From Parvimonas sp. oral taxon 393 str. F0440 (lineage in GTDB: Bacteria; Bacillota; Clostridia; Tissierellales; Peptoniphilaceae): DNA of 64,000 nt. Position 1 is the stretch's first letter. Each line of letters begins with the position of its first letter. Positions 8,118-18,081 of the stretch are shown one piece after another. The stretch is from positions 62,001 to 126,000 of the forward strand of contig AFUS01000005.1 in NCBI GenBank assembly GCA_000223315.2. Direction: 5' to 3'. Made by a program: the position numbers and the translations under genes. The notes under the pieces are model-generated. The model saw nothing but the letters and a program-made list of their open reading frames with translations, had not been told where the DNA came from and searched no databases.

Positions 8118-9023
8118 CTAGATATCATCAACTTTATAGAATATATTTGTCATTTTTAATAATTTCCCATTTACTTGTGGAATAAGCTCTCCAATACCAA
8201 TAAAAATATTATCACAGTATATTTTAAATATTCCTTCTTGTTCAATATCGAATGTTTTTCGAAGTCCATTTACAATATGTTTAAAATACTTTTTATCAAA
8301 ATTTATTCTTTTATATTCAAGTACATCCTCTATTTTCACCAATGAATTATATAATTGTTTTTCATCAAACTTTTTAAGTCTTTCCAAAGAAAAAGCATTT
8401 TCAATTTTAAAAATTCCATATTTATTTCTACATAGAGAACTCATATAGGCAAAATTATCAGTATCTAACGCTATATCATTAAACAATGAGCGAATATATG
8501 TTCCTTTAGAACAATTTACTTCAAAACGTATTTTATTATCATAAAAATTAAGAATTATGAGCGAATCAATTTCAACTTCTCTTTTCTCTCGTTCTACTTC
8601 AATTCCTAACCTTGCATATTCATATAATCTTTTTCCATCTTTTTTCAAAGCAGAATACATTGGTGGTGTTTGCAAAATTGTTTTGTTATTATAGCATTTT
8701 ATAACTTCAAAAAATTTATTCTTATCCAAAAAGATTTCCTTAGAATTTAGACTTTCTCCCCAAATATCTAAAGTATCAGTCTCTATCCCTAAAGTCATTT
8801 CTCCTATATAACATTTCCCCATACTTTGAATATAGTCAACAATCTTTGTAGCATTGCCAATAGCAATAGGTAAAACCCCTGTTGCATTAGGATCAAGTGT
8901 TCCGGCATGTCCAACCTTTTTAGTTTTATATAACTTTCTAACAACATTTACTACATCTCTACTTGTAAATCCTTTTGGCTTATAAACATTTAATATACCA
9001 TTAAAATTCATTTGGATACTCAC
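8118..9023 (-). CDS. truB: tRNA pseudouridine55 synthase
   Basis: Forms pseudouridine at position 55 in the T-loop of tRNAs. At 301 aa it has the normal length. The N-terminal KPKGFTSRDVVN and the catalytic HAGTLDPNATGVLP (catalytic Asp in the LDP triad) are clear, followed by the Tyr of YSALKK and a C-terminal PUA-like region. It is the last gene of the rimP-nusA-infB operon and overlaps nrnA by 23 bases. Confidence 0.95.
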   Translation of the reverse strand: MSIQMNFNGILNVYKPKGFTSRDVVNVVRKLYKTKKVGHAGTLDPNATGVLPIAIGNATKIVDYIQSMGKCYIGEMTLGIETDTLDIWGESLNSKEIFLDKNKFFEVIKCYNNKTILQTPPMYSALKKDGKRLYEYARLGIEVEREKREVEIDSLIILNFYDNKIRFEVNCSKGTYIRSLFNDIALDTDNFAYMSSLCRNKYGIFKIENAFSLERLKKFDEKQLYNSLVKIEDVLEYKRINFDKKYFKHIVNGLRKTFDIEQEGIFKIYCDNIFIGIGELIPQVNGKLLKMTNIFYKVDDI

Positions 9024-9993
9024 TTTTCAATTTTTCTAAAAACAAATCAACAACACAATCAAAATTACCATCTATAAGACAACCAGCTGCTTTTGTATGT
9101 CCCCCACCATTAAGATGTTTACATACTTTAGATACATCAACAAATTCTTTACTTCTTACACTACCTTTAAATTGATTATCTTTTAATTCTTTAAATAGTA
9201 TAGAAACTTCAAATCCATTTATATCTCTATAATAATTTACTATATCATCAAGCATATCCATTGTTAAATCTGTACCTTCAAAATCCGATTTAAACATTCC
9301 GATTACAGCAACTTTATTATCAAAATATAATCTTGCTCTATTTATTAATTTATTCTTAAGCATTTCTACTTCAAAACTGTTATTTTGATAAAGTTTTTTA
9401 TAAATAAAATCTTTATCCGCTCCTAAATCATAAAGGTCTGCACAAGCTCTTAATGTAGAAGCTGTTGAAGTTTCGTATAAAAATCTATAAGTATCAGTAT
9501 TTATTCCTACTAATAAAGCATTCGCTACATCTTTTGAAATATTAAAATTAAATTCTTTAAACAAATTATAAACTATTTCACAAGTTGAACTCATATTAGG
9601 AAACACATAATTTAAGTCTCCAAAATAATCATTAGTTTTATGATGATCTATATTTATAATTTTTTTTGCTCTTGTTTTAAAAAGCTCACCAACTTCTCCG
9701 GGTCTATCTATTTCTCCACAATCTACATAAATTAATAAATCTAAATCTAGCTCCTCAATTTCTTTTATATTTTCAAGAGTGTCTAGAAATAATAAATTTT
9801 TTGGAAAGTTATCAACCTTTATTCCAAATATATTTTTATTTAGATTTTCTCTAATACCGAGTATTACTGATATTGTAGACCCTATATTGTCTCCATCAGG
9901 ATTTTTATGGGAAATAACTCCAATTTTTTCAGATGATTTTATTATATTTAAAATCTCTTCCGGACTATTGTTCTTCTTCATCAACATTACCAT
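9001..9993 (-). CDS. nrnA: DHH-family bifunctional oligoribonuclease / pAp phosphatase NrnA
   Basis: Degrades 2-5 nt RNAs and dephosphorylates 3'-phosphoadenosine 5'-phosphate. The 330-aa length fits. It has the phosphoesterase motifs ISHKNPDGDNIGS, YVDCGE and DHHKTND, and a C-terminal DHHA1 domain with GGGHTKAAGC. Three in-frame ATGs lie at 9993, 9987 and 9981. The first is given, but the last (MKKNNSPEEIL) may be the true start. It overlaps rbfA by 29 bases or fewer. Confidence 0.93.
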   Translation of the reverse strand: MVMLMKKNNSPEEILNIIKSSEKIGVISHKNPDGDNIGSTISVILGIRENLNKNIFGIKVDNFPKNLLFLDTLENIKEIEELDLDLLIYVDCGEIDRPGEVGELFKTRAKKIINIDHHKTNDYFGDLNYVFPNMSSTCEIVYNLFKEFNFNISKDVANALLVGINTDTYRFLYETSTASTLRACADLYDLGADKDFIYKKLYQNNSFEVEMLKNKLINRARLYFDNKVAVIGMFKSDFEGTDLTMDMLDDIVNYYRDINGFEVSILFKELKDNQFKGSVRSKEFVDVSKVCKHLNGGGHTKAAGCLIDGNFDCVVDLFLEKLKSEYPNEF

Positions 9994-10363
9994 ATAATTC
10001 TCTCTTTTCTCTGTCCTCTTTTGAAACTTTTATGATTAATTCATTCATTAATGCTGCTTTTTCAAAAGATTCATCTAATTTAAAAATTAATTTTGGAGTG
10101 TGTCTTAAATCTAAAGATTCTGAAATTTTTTTCTTCATATATCCGGTTGCACTTTCTAAACCTTTCATAGTTTTTTCTTTAGTTTTTTCATCTCCAAAAA
10201 TACCTATGTTAACGTAACAAATGCCTAAATCATTTGTTACGCTAACTTTAGTTATATTTGTTATTGATGGATTTATTCTGTTATCTTTTATTCCATTATA
10301 AATAGCATCTGATAATACTCTATTTATTTCAGATTCTATTCTTCCTAATCTTTTTTCATTCAT
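9965..10363 (-). CDS. rbfA: Ribosome-binding factor A
   Basis: Late 30S assembly factor that binds near helix 1 of 16S rRNA. The 132-aa protein has the N-terminal RLGRIESEINRVLSDAI pattern and the KH-fold core ending in RHTPKLIFKLDESF, both characteristic. It lies between infB and nrnA, the standard Firmicute order, with a strong ribosome binding site about 10 bases after the infB stop. Confidence 0.95.
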   Translation of the reverse strand: MNEKRLGRIESEINRVLSDAIYNGIKDNRINPSITNITKVSVTNDLGICYVNIGIFGDEKTKEKTMKGLESATGYMKKKISESLDLRHTPKLIFKLDESFEKAALMNELIIKVSKEDREKRELYGNVDEEEQ

Positions 10364-10372
10364 AAAAAACCT

Positions 10373-12994
10373 CTATCTTTCAACTTCCTTATCAATATAG
10401 GCTTCAATTATATCAGTTTCTTTCAAATCATTATAATTTGCAATTCCCAATCCACCTTCATATCCGGTTAAAAGTTCTTTAGCATCATCTTTAAATCTCT
10501 TCAATGAACTAATTTCACCCTCATGTAAAATTATTCCATCTCTAAGAAGTCTTACTTTTGCATTTCTGGTAATTTTCCCATTTAAAACATAAACTCCAGC
10601 TACAGTACCAATTCCAGGAACTTTAAATGTTGCTCTAACCTCTGCTCTTCCAATTACTTCTTCAACAAATGTAGGAGCTAACATACCTTTTACAGCTAAT
10701 TTAATATCTTCAATTGCATCATAAATTACTCTATATGTTCTGACATCAACATTTTCATGTCTTGATAAATCAATTGCACCTTGTGAAGGTCTAACATTAA
10801 ATCCAATTATTATTGCATTACTAGCTGCTGCAAGCATTACATCAGATTCATTAATACCTCCAACTGCACCATGGATTATATTAACCTTAACTTCTTCATT
10901 ACTTAATTTTTCTAAAGAATTCTTAACTGCATCAATTGTTCCTCTAACATCTGTTTTAACAATAATTTTAATTTCTTTTAAATTACCATCTTGAATTTTA
11001 TCAAATAAATCATCTAGAGAAACTTTATTTCCGGAAGCAATCATATTTTCTTTTTGTACATTTATAATTCTTTGAGCATATCCTCTTGCAGTTTTTTCAT
11101 CTTTAACTGCATATATAAAGCTTCCAGCTTCAGGGACTTCCGAAAGTCCTAAAATAACAGCAGGCATTGAAGGTGTAGCTTTTTTAATTTTCTTTCCTTT
11201 ATCATCAAACATAGCTCTAATTCTACCGGTAGATGTTCCTGAAATAACTATATCTCCTGAATTTAAAGTACCTTTTTGTACTAAAATTGTAGCAACAGGA
11301 CCTCTACCCTTGTCAAGTTGAGCTTCTATTACAGTACCAATAGCCATTCTATTTGGATTTGCTTTTAATTCTTCAACTTCAGCAACCATTAGAACCATTT
11401 CTAATAGTTCATCAATTCCTTCTCCCGTTTTAGCTGATACAGGCATCGTAATTACATCTCCACCCCAATCTTCAGGTAATAGTCCATTATCAGCAAGTTC
11501 AGTCTTTACTCTTTCAGGATTGGCTCCATCTTTATCTATTTTATTAATAGCTACAATAATTGGAACTCCTGCAGCCTTTGAGTGATTAATAGCTTCAATA
11601 GTTTGTGGCATAACACCATCATCAGCTGCAACTACAAGAATTGATATATCTGTAACCTTTGCACCTCTTGAACGCATAGCTGTAAATGCTTCGTGTCCAG
11701 GAGTATCTAAAAATACAATTTTACTATTATTAATATTTACAGTATAAGCTCCTATATGTTGTGTAATGCCTCCGGCTTCTTGAGTTGTAACTTTAGACTT
11801 TCTAATATAGTCTAATAAAGAAGTCTTACCATGGTCAACATGACCCATTACAGTTACAACAGGCGGTCTAGTTACCAAGTCTTCTTTTTTATCTTCATAG
11901 TCAAGTGATAAAATTTCATTTTCATCTGTAATTTCAGGAGTTTCTAATACTACTGTTTTTCCAAATTCTTCTGCAATTAAACTTGCACAGTCAAAATCAA
12001 TTTCTTGATTTAATCCTGCCATTATTCCAAGAGCAATCAATTTTGAAATTACTTGGGAACCACTTACTCCTAAAAGTTCTGAAAAATCCTTTACAGTTAT
12101 ACTTTCAGGAATTTTTATTTCTCCAACATTTTCTATTTTGTTTTCAAATTCTAAATCACTATCACTTTTAGTTTTATGATTGGCTTTATTTTCTTTTTTG
12201 CAGGTTTTAAAATAAGATTTGGATTTCTGTCTTCTCTCATTTTATGTTCATTTAATGACTTATTCTTTTTATTTTTTCTTGACCTTGAAGATGGGTTTTT
12301 CTTGCATCCCTTTTTTCTATTGATGGATCAACAACTTCAACAACATCATCTAAAAATTCTCTATTTCTATCATCAAACTTTCTTCCAAAATCTTTTTTAT
12401 CCTTTGTAAAATTCTTACTATCTTTACCAAAACCATCTTTTTTATCTTTGTTAAAAGGTCTATTATCTTTATTGAAATTTTGTTTTTTATCCCTATTAAA
12501 GCCTTCTTTTTTATCCTTACTATATCCTTTATTATCTTTGTTAAAGCCTTCTTTTTTATCTCTATTAAAAGGTCTGTTATCTTTATTGAAATTTTGTTTT
12601 TTATCTTTGTTATAACCTTCTTTTTTATCTTTACTATATCCTTTATTATCTTTGTTGAAACCTTCTTTTTTGTCTTTATTAAAAGGTTTATTATCTCTAT
12701 TATAATCTTCTTTTAAATTTCTATTGTCTTTATTAAAATTATCTTTTCTTTCTTTATTTACGTTAGTTTTCTTTTCATCAACTTTATTTTCTGATTTAAC
12801 TACTTTTTTTCTTCTTTTTTAGACTTTTCAGATTCAATTTTTCTAAAGTGTCCAATTACAACTTCTAAATCTTTTCCTTCAAGAATAGACATATGACTCT
12901 TAACTTCTACTCCCAATCCGTTTATTATATTTATTAATTCCTTGCTTTGAAGATTTAATCCTTTTGCAAGTTCATGTACTCTAACTTTACTCAT
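10373..12994 (-). CDS. infB: Translation initiation factor IF-2 (three frame breaks in the linker)
   Basis: GTPase that places fMet-tRNA on the 30S subunit. The repaired product is about 874 aa. The N-terminal IF2_N domain starts [20 protein letters not shown]. It is followed by an Asn/Lys/Asp-rich repeat linker, a second IF2_N-like segment, the G domain ([28 protein letters not shown]), and domains II-IV to the end. The frame breaks at T7 12805-12811, T5 12296-12300 and T6 12194-12199. One added base at each restores a continuous reading (for example [20 protein letters not shown]). infB is essential, so sequencing deletion is far likelier than mutation. Confidence 0.93.
12456..12710 (-). 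repeat. 114-bp imperfect tandem repeat coding the IF-2 linker
   Basis: Two 114-bp copies (12456-12569 and 12570-12683) plus a partial third from 12684 are seen. They encode five 7-8 residue units each, of the form K-x-x-F/Y-N/S-K/R-D-K/N (for example [22 protein letters not shown]). Related single units continue to about 12370 and 12760. Confidence 0.88.
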
Positions 12995-13009
12995 ACTAGC
13001 ACCCCTTTG

Positions 13010-13278
13010 CTATTTAATAGAATCTACATATTCTTTCAATTCTTCATAAAATTCTTTACTAATTTCTGATTCTAATGCAACATTTAATCTTTTATTTTTC
13101 TTAGCTTTATCAACACATTTATTAGAAATACAGATATAAGCACCTCTTCCGTTTTTCTTTCCTGAAATGTCTAATAAAACTCCTTCTTCTTTATTATTTA
13201 CAATTCGTATTAACTCTTTTTTTCTTTTTGCTCTCCACAAGCAACACATTTTCTCATAGGAATTTTTTTCGTTTTCAT
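13010..13278 (-). CDS. rnpM: YlxR/RnpM, RNase P modulator (frame broken at 13217-13223)
   Basis: DUF448/YlxR protein, which binds RNase P RNA and modulates its activity in B. subtilis. The ATG at 13278 has an AGGAGA site and gives MKTKKIPMRKCVACGEQKEKK, carrying the family CVACG motif. One extra base in the T7 run at 13217-13223 connects this to ELIRIVNNKE and the rest, for 89 aa in total, including the conserved GRGAYIC segment. A longer unrepaired frame from 13303 has the wrong N terminus. It sits between nusA and infB. The L7Ae-like ylxQ that often follows is absent. Confidence 0.88.
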
Positions 13279-13286
13279 ACAATCTC

Positions 13287-14402
13287 CTATAGCTTAAAAC
13301 CATTATCTATAAAATCTTGTTCCCCATCAAAACCGACTTCTATCAATCCGTTTTTTATATCTTCTTTATACTTTTCTAAACCTTTAATATCTATTCTCCA
13401 ATTTGTAAGTTTAGCTGCAAGTCTAGCATTTTGACCTTCTTTACCTATAGCCAACGATAATTGTGAATCAGGAACAATTATTCTTGCTCTATTTTCACTT
13501 TCATTAGTAAATACAGCAACAACTTCAGACGGACTAAGTGAGTTTGATAAATATTCTTTTACATCTTTGCTGTAAACTATTATATCAATTTTTTCTCCTT
13601 TTAGCTCATTAATAATTGAACTTACCCTAGATCTTTTATAACCAACACAAGCCCCTACCGGATCTACATCATCATTTTTAGAAAAAACTGAAATTTTTGT
13701 TCTACTTCCAGGTTCTCTTGCAATTGATTGAATCTCTACAGTTCCATCTAAAATTTCAGGAACTTCCAATTCAAATAATCTTAGAACAAAATTAACATCA
13801 GATCTTGAAAGTAATACTTGTGCTCCTTTAGTAGTATTCTTTACCTCTTTAACATAAAATTTTAATCTTTCACCAACACGATAAACTTCTGTTTTTATTT
13901 GTTCTGGAGGAGTTACAATAGCTTCAAGTTTTCCTAAATTTATAAATAAATTGTTTCTATCAATTCTTTGAATTTGTCCTGATATAAGCTCTCTTTCTTT
14001 GTCTTGAAAGTCATTATATATTACTTCTCTTTCAGCATCTTTAATCTTTTGTATAACAATATTTCTTGCGGTTTGAGCAGCAACTCTCCCAAAGTCCATT
14101 GTTTTCAATTTTATAGAAACATCGTCACCAAGTGAATATTTTGTACTAATGGATTTAGCATCATCCAAAGAAATTTCAGTTATATTATCATCAACTACCT
14201 CAACTACCTTCTTAATAGCAAATAGTTCGACTTTACCTGTTGTTCTATTTATATTTATTTTTACATTTTCATATTCACCAAAATTTTTTTCATAACTTTT
14301 TAAAAGTGCTTTTTCTAAAGAATCAAAAATTATTTCTTTAGAAACTCCTTTTTCACGTTCAATTTCATCTAATGCTCTTAAAAAATCTGTTGTTCCTTTC
14401 AT
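13287..14402 (-). CDS. nusA: Transcription termination/antitermination protein NusA
   Basis: RNA polymerase-associated factor that stimulates pausing and intrinsic termination. The 371-aa product has the N-terminal polymerase-binding domain (FLRALDEIEREKGVSKE), an S1 domain (about 130-200, GQIQRIDRNNLFINLG), and two KH domains (about 225-345, including SQLSLAIGKEGQNARLAAKL). The ATG at 14402 is preferred over one at 14423 because AGGAGA lies 7 bases upstream, and because it avoids overlapping rimP. No C-terminal acidic repeats are present, as is usual for Gram-positives. Confidence 0.95.
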   Translation of the reverse strand: MKGTTDFLRALDEIEREKGVSKEIIFDSLEKALLKSYEKNFGEYENVKININRTTGKVELFAIKKVVEVVDDNITEISLDDAKSISTKYSLGDDVSIKLKTMDFGRVAAQTARNIVIQKIKDAEREVIYNDFQDKERELISGQIQRIDRNNLFINLGKLEAIVTPPEQIKTEVYRVGERLKFYVKEVKNTTKGAQVLLSRSDVNFVLRLFELEVPEILDGTVEIQSIAREPGSRTKISVFSKNDDVDPVGACVGYKRSRVSSIINELKGEKIDIIVYSKDVKEYLSNSLSPSEVVAVFTNESENRARIIVPDSQLSLAIGKEGQNARLAAKLTNWRIDIKGLEKYKEDIKNGLIEVGFDGEQDFIDNGFKL

Positions 14403-14412
14403 TATCTTCTCC

Positions 14413-14877
14413 TTAAATTTCAATTTGTGATTTAATTATAGCAATATCTTTTCTCAAAAAATCAAAACTTGATTTGCCAATTATTAAAGTTAATTTTTCA
14501 TTATCAAAAGATTTCAAATTTCCTATAAATTCTTTCTCATTGTTTATCTTTTTATAACTTTTTACTAAAATTTTTTTCCCAATAAATGTTTTTAGTTGTT
14601 CATCATTTTTAATTTCTCTTTCTGCTCCAGGAGATGAAACTTCTAAAAAATATGAATCTTCTATAGGATCTACTTCATCAAGCCAATCACTAATTAAATT
14701 ACTTGCAATTTCACAAGAATCCAAATCAACTCCACCATCTTTATCAATAAAAATTCTGAGCACATATCCCCTTGGTTCTTTAACATATTCTACATCTACA
14801 AAATATATACCTTTTTCTAAAAATATATTTGTAAATGTGTCTTTAATAGTGTTTAATAATTCAGTTTCTTTTTTCAA
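14413..14877 (-). CDS. rimP: Ribosome maturation factor RimP
   Basis: 30S subunit assembly factor. The 154-aa protein has the N-terminal domain with VEYVKEPRGYVLRIFID and DLDSCEIASNLISDWLDE, and the SSPGAERE motif before the SH3-like C-terminal domain. It starts with TTG at 14877 behind AAAGGAGA. It is the first gene of the operon, with a consensus promoter and a hairpin in the leader. Confidence 0.94.
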   Translation of the reverse strand: MKKETELLNTIKDTFTNIFLEKGIYFVDVEYVKEPRGYVLRIFIDKDGGVDLDSCEIASNLISDWLDEVDPIEDSYFLEVSSPGAEREIKNDEQLKTFIGKKILVKSYKKINNEKEFIGNLKSFDNEKLTLIIGKSSFDFLRKDIAIIKSQIEI

Positions 14878-14903
14878 TTTTATCTCCTTTCAACTACTAA
14901 TTA

Positions 14904-14988
14904 AACTAAAACGAAAGAGTGGGATGACCCACTCTTAACTTAAAAGAATATTTTTATTTATTATAACATATATTATTTTTATTTTCAA
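14904..14988 (-). promoter_or_regulatory. rimP-nusA operon promoter and leader hairpin
   Basis: On the minus strand a TTGAAA (14983-14988), 17-bp spacer and TATAAT (14960-14965) form a consensus promoter. About 20-40 bases into the transcript is a strong hairpin, AAGAGTGGG (14915-14923) with CCCACTCTT (14928-14936), followed on that strand by an interrupted T-tract, TTTCGTTTTAG. It can end the upstream oxidoreductase operon and can also act as an attenuator for rimP-nusA. Confidence 0.7.
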
Positions 14989-15004
14989 CTAATTTTATAA
15001 TAAA

Positions 15005-15349
15005 TTACATATCTCTACTTGCAACTATATTTGCACCAGTATCTAATACATTTTCTAAAATAACATCGCCAACTTTTATTGGAGAAATAACTTCAATTTT
15101 ATTTAATTCTCTCATAATATCAAAAATCATATTTTTAGGAATTTCTGATGAAGTCTTAACAGGTAATCTATTGTGAATGGCATTCTTTATCTTCACAGTA
15201 GAAGTGATAGTTCTAGTTGGAAAAGTTAATTCTTTCTTTCCATAATTTGAACCTTTTGGACATTTATTTCCGATTACTTTATAATCATTTTCTTCATCAA
15301 CAGATATTCTACAACCAACCGGACAAACAATACATACTATATCCTTCAT
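15005..15349 (-). CDS. DUF1667 protein, third member of the GlpA-like oxidoreductase trio
   Basis: A 114-aa protein with the Cys-rich start MKDIVCIVCPVGCRISV and a later NKCPKGSNYG, so four Cys probably bind an iron-sulfur cluster or metal. DUF1667 proteins are encoded next to a GlpA-like FAD dehydrogenase and a second FAD/NAD oxidoreductase in anaerobic Firmicutes. The same three-gene arrangement is seen here, with a 2-base gap. Its biochemical role is not established. A function as an electron-transfer subunit is inference. Confidence 0.85.
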   Translation of the reverse strand: MKDIVCIVCPVGCRISVDEENDYKVIGNKCPKGSNYGKKELTFPTRTITSTVKIKNAIHNRLPVKTSSEIPKNMIFDIMRELNKIEVISPIKVGDVILENVLDTGANIVASRDM

Positions 15350-15351
15350 TA

Positions 15352-16629
15352 TTATTCATCTCCCTTTATCATTGAAATAACAATCTTATCAGTAGTAACA
15401 GACTCTACTTGCTTTTTTGTTAAGGCAATTTTTTCCATTTCTGCAGGTGCAACATGAGGTCTTTTAAATTCTTTTATAAGATTTCCATTCTCATCCGCAA
15501 CTGAAATTACAATATTTTTTTCAACACTTTTAACTCTGAAAAATATTTCCAATCTATTTTCCATATTTTCAACTCTTATATTTTGAGGAACAGTATAAAA
15601 AATTCCTTCTCCATTTAGAATTTCAATTTTTCTAAAATTAGAATTAGAATTTTCTAAAATATATTTTGTGGCAGCTCTTCCTGCTTTTTGACTTTCTCCT
15701 GTAACAAAATCAACTAAATCATGGACATGACATACATTTCCACAAGCAAAAACTCCATCCATACTTGTTTCCATATTTTCAAATACAAAAGCTCCTTTAG
15801 TTCTTGAATCAATATCAATCCCAATTTCACGAGTAATTTCATTTTCTGGAATTAGTCCGACAGAAAGTAACAATGTATCACATTCCAATTCTATTTCAGT
15901 ACCTTTTATAGGTATTCTATTATCATCAACTTTACTAATAACGACTTTTTCAAGTCTATCTTTTCCTATTATATCAGTAACTGTATGTGAAAGTAACAAA
16001 GGGATGTTATAATCATTCAAACATTGAACTATATTTCTTGCTAGCCCATTTGAATATGGCATAAGTTCAACACATGCAATGACTTCTGCACCTTCTAGAG
16101 ATAGCCTTCTTGCCATAATCAATCCAATATCTCCAGATCCTAAAATTACAACCTTTTTCCCACACATAAGTCCTTGCATATTAACATACATCTGAGCAGA
16201 TCCTGCAGTTAAAACTCCAGAAGGTCTATCACCTGGAATAGAGATAGCCCCTCTAGTTCTTTCTCTACATCCCATTGCAAGTATAATTGCTTTTGCTTGT
16301 ATTACTTGATATCCATAATCTTTACTTATCGCATGAATAATTTTATTTTCATCAAAATCAAGAACCATTGAATTTAATCTAATCTCAACATTGTATTCTT
16401 TTGCTAAATCTATAAATCTTTGAGCATATTCTGGTCCTGTTAATTCTTCTTTAAAATAATGTAATCCAAAACCATTATGAATACATTGATTTAAAATTCC
16501 CCCTGCTTCTTTATCTCTTTCTAAAATTAATACTTTATCTATTCCATTTTTCTTGGCTTCACAAGCAGCTGCAAGTCCAGCAGGTCCGCCTCCAATAACC
16601 ACCAAATCATAATTTTCTATATTAGACAT
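15352..16629 (-). CDS. FAD/NAD(P)-dependent oxidoreductase (GlpB-like partner)
   Basis: A 425-aa two-dinucleotide-fold flavoprotein. The FAD-binding VVIGGGPAGLAAACEA is at the N terminus, the NAD-binding VVILGSGDIGLIMARR is at about residues 155-170, and the FAD ribityl motif GVFACGNV is near 290. It overlaps the preceding GlpA-like gene by 8 bases. The family is annotated as sarcosine oxidase alpha or NAD(P)/FAD-dependent oxidoreductase. By context it is the partner that passes electrons from the GlpA-like subunit to NAD or another acceptor. The substrate is not proven. Confidence 0.85.
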   Translation of the reverse strand: MSNIENYDLVVIGGGPAGLAAACEAKKNGIDKVLILERDKEAGGILNQCIHNGFGLHYFKEELTGPEYAQRFIDLAKEYNVEIRLNSMVLDFDENKIIHAISKDYGYQVIQAKAIILAMGCRERTRGAISIPGDRPSGVLTAGSAQMYVNMQGLMCGKKVVILGSGDIGLIMARRLSLEGAEVIACVELMPYSNGLARNIVQCLNDYNIPLLLSHTVTDIIGKDRLEKVVISKVDDNRIPIKGTEIELECDTLLLSVGLIPENEITREIGIDIDSRTKGAFVFENMETSMDGVFACGNVCHVHDLVDFVTGESQKAGRAATKYILENSNSNFRKIEILNGEGIFYTVPQNIRVENMENRLEIFFRVKSVEKNIVISVADENGNLIKEFKRPHVAPAEMEKIALTKKQVESVTTDKIVISMIKGDE

Positions 16630-18066
16630 TTTTCTCCCCTTCTTTTGTTCTTCCTGTTATTATATAACTTCCAAAATTTGTATTATAGACTTCTTCAGGA
16701 GGAATATTTAATTCTCTTGAAATAATATCTAATACTTTTGGACCACAGAATCCACCTAAACATCGTCCCATACCGGCTCCTGTTCTTTTCTTAACAGCTC
16801 CAAGAGTTCTAGGAGGTAAAGGCATTTTTAAAGAATCTATAATTTCTCCCTCAGAAACAGTAATACATCTACATATTATATTTCCATAAAGAGGATTTTC
16901 TTTAATTTTTTCAGCCCTTTCCTCAGGTGATAAATGTTTTATTCTAATAATTTTTCTACTATCTATATAATTTTCTTTTTCTATAAAGTTCACACCGATG
17001 TCTTTTAAAATATCTAAACACATTAATCCAATAGCTGCACAAGAAGCCAACCCTGGAGATTTTATTCCTGCCAAGTCAATAAAATTTTTACAACTTTTAG
17101 ATTCTCTGATTATAAAATCAGCCTCTGTACTGTTTGCTCTTAATCCTGAAAAATTATTTATATTTTCCCAGTATGGAACATTAGAAATAGTTTTTGAAAC
17201 TTTTTCCTTTACTTCATTTAATCCTTCAAAAGTTGTAGATTTATCAGAAAATTCTGAATTACTTTCAGCATTTGGTCCTATAATGATATTATTATGTGAT
17301 GTAGGAGCAATCAAAACTCCTTTACCAACTTTAGATGGACATTGAAATAGTACATGTTTAACAAGATCTTTTTGACTCTTATCCAAAATAAAATATTGTC
17401 CTTTTGAAGGAATTATCTCAAATTCCTTATCACAAACCATATTATGAACTTTATCTGAATTTATTCCTGCTGCATTTACTATATATTTAGATTTATATGT
17501 ATTATCATTTGTTTTACTAAAAATGTATCATCTTCTTTTATAATATCTACAACTTCACTATTTAATTTTATTTCAACCCCATTAGAAACAGCAACTTGTG
17601 ACATTGCAATACATAATTCCCAAGGATCAATAACTCCGGCTCCTGGTGAATACAATGCTTTAGTAACAGTTTTATTTATATTAGGTTCAATTTTTTCAAT
17701 TTCTTTTTTATCAATTATTCTTAAATTTTCAACACCGTTTTTAATTCCATTATCTAATAATTTCTCTAAAGTTTTTTCATCTTCTTTGTTGAATGCCAAA
17801 ACCAATGAACCGCATTCATTGTATTGAACATCCAATTTTTTAACTAATTCCTTAATTCTCTTTGAACCTTCGACATTTAATTTTGCCATTAATGTTCCTG
17901 GTTCTGGATCATAACCCGAATGCAAAATTCCACTATTGGCCTTTGTCGTTCCATCAGCAACATCAATTTCTTTTTCAAGTACTAAAACTTTTAGATTATA
18001 TTTAGATAATTCATAGGCAACGCTGGCGCCAATCACCCCACAACCTATCACTATAATATCATACAT
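16622..18066 (-). CDS. GlpA-like FAD dehydrogenase with C-terminal [2Fe-2S] BFD domain (frame broken at 17512-17515)
   Basis: The repaired 481-aa product resembles anaerobic glycerol-3-phosphate dehydrogenase. It has an N-terminal FAD motif DIIVIGCGVIGASVAYELS, the substrate-domain block TTKANSGILHSGYDP, and a C-terminal BFD-type cluster domain with four Cys (IICRC and RCLGGFCGP). The frame stops at about 17480. One additional base in the T4 run at 17512-17515 gives FLVKTNDNTYKSKYIVNAAG and continues to the end. It is first in the trio with the FAD oxidoreductase and DUF1667 genes. The substrate could be glycerol-3-phosphate or another hydroxy acid. Confidence 0.83.
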
Positions 18067-18081
18067 TTCTTGTATCTCCTG

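Noticed and set aside
11983-12716. Open frames on the plus strand rich in Phe, Leu and Ile
   Set aside because: They are antisense readings of the Lys/Asn-rich infB linker and have no ribosome binding sites.
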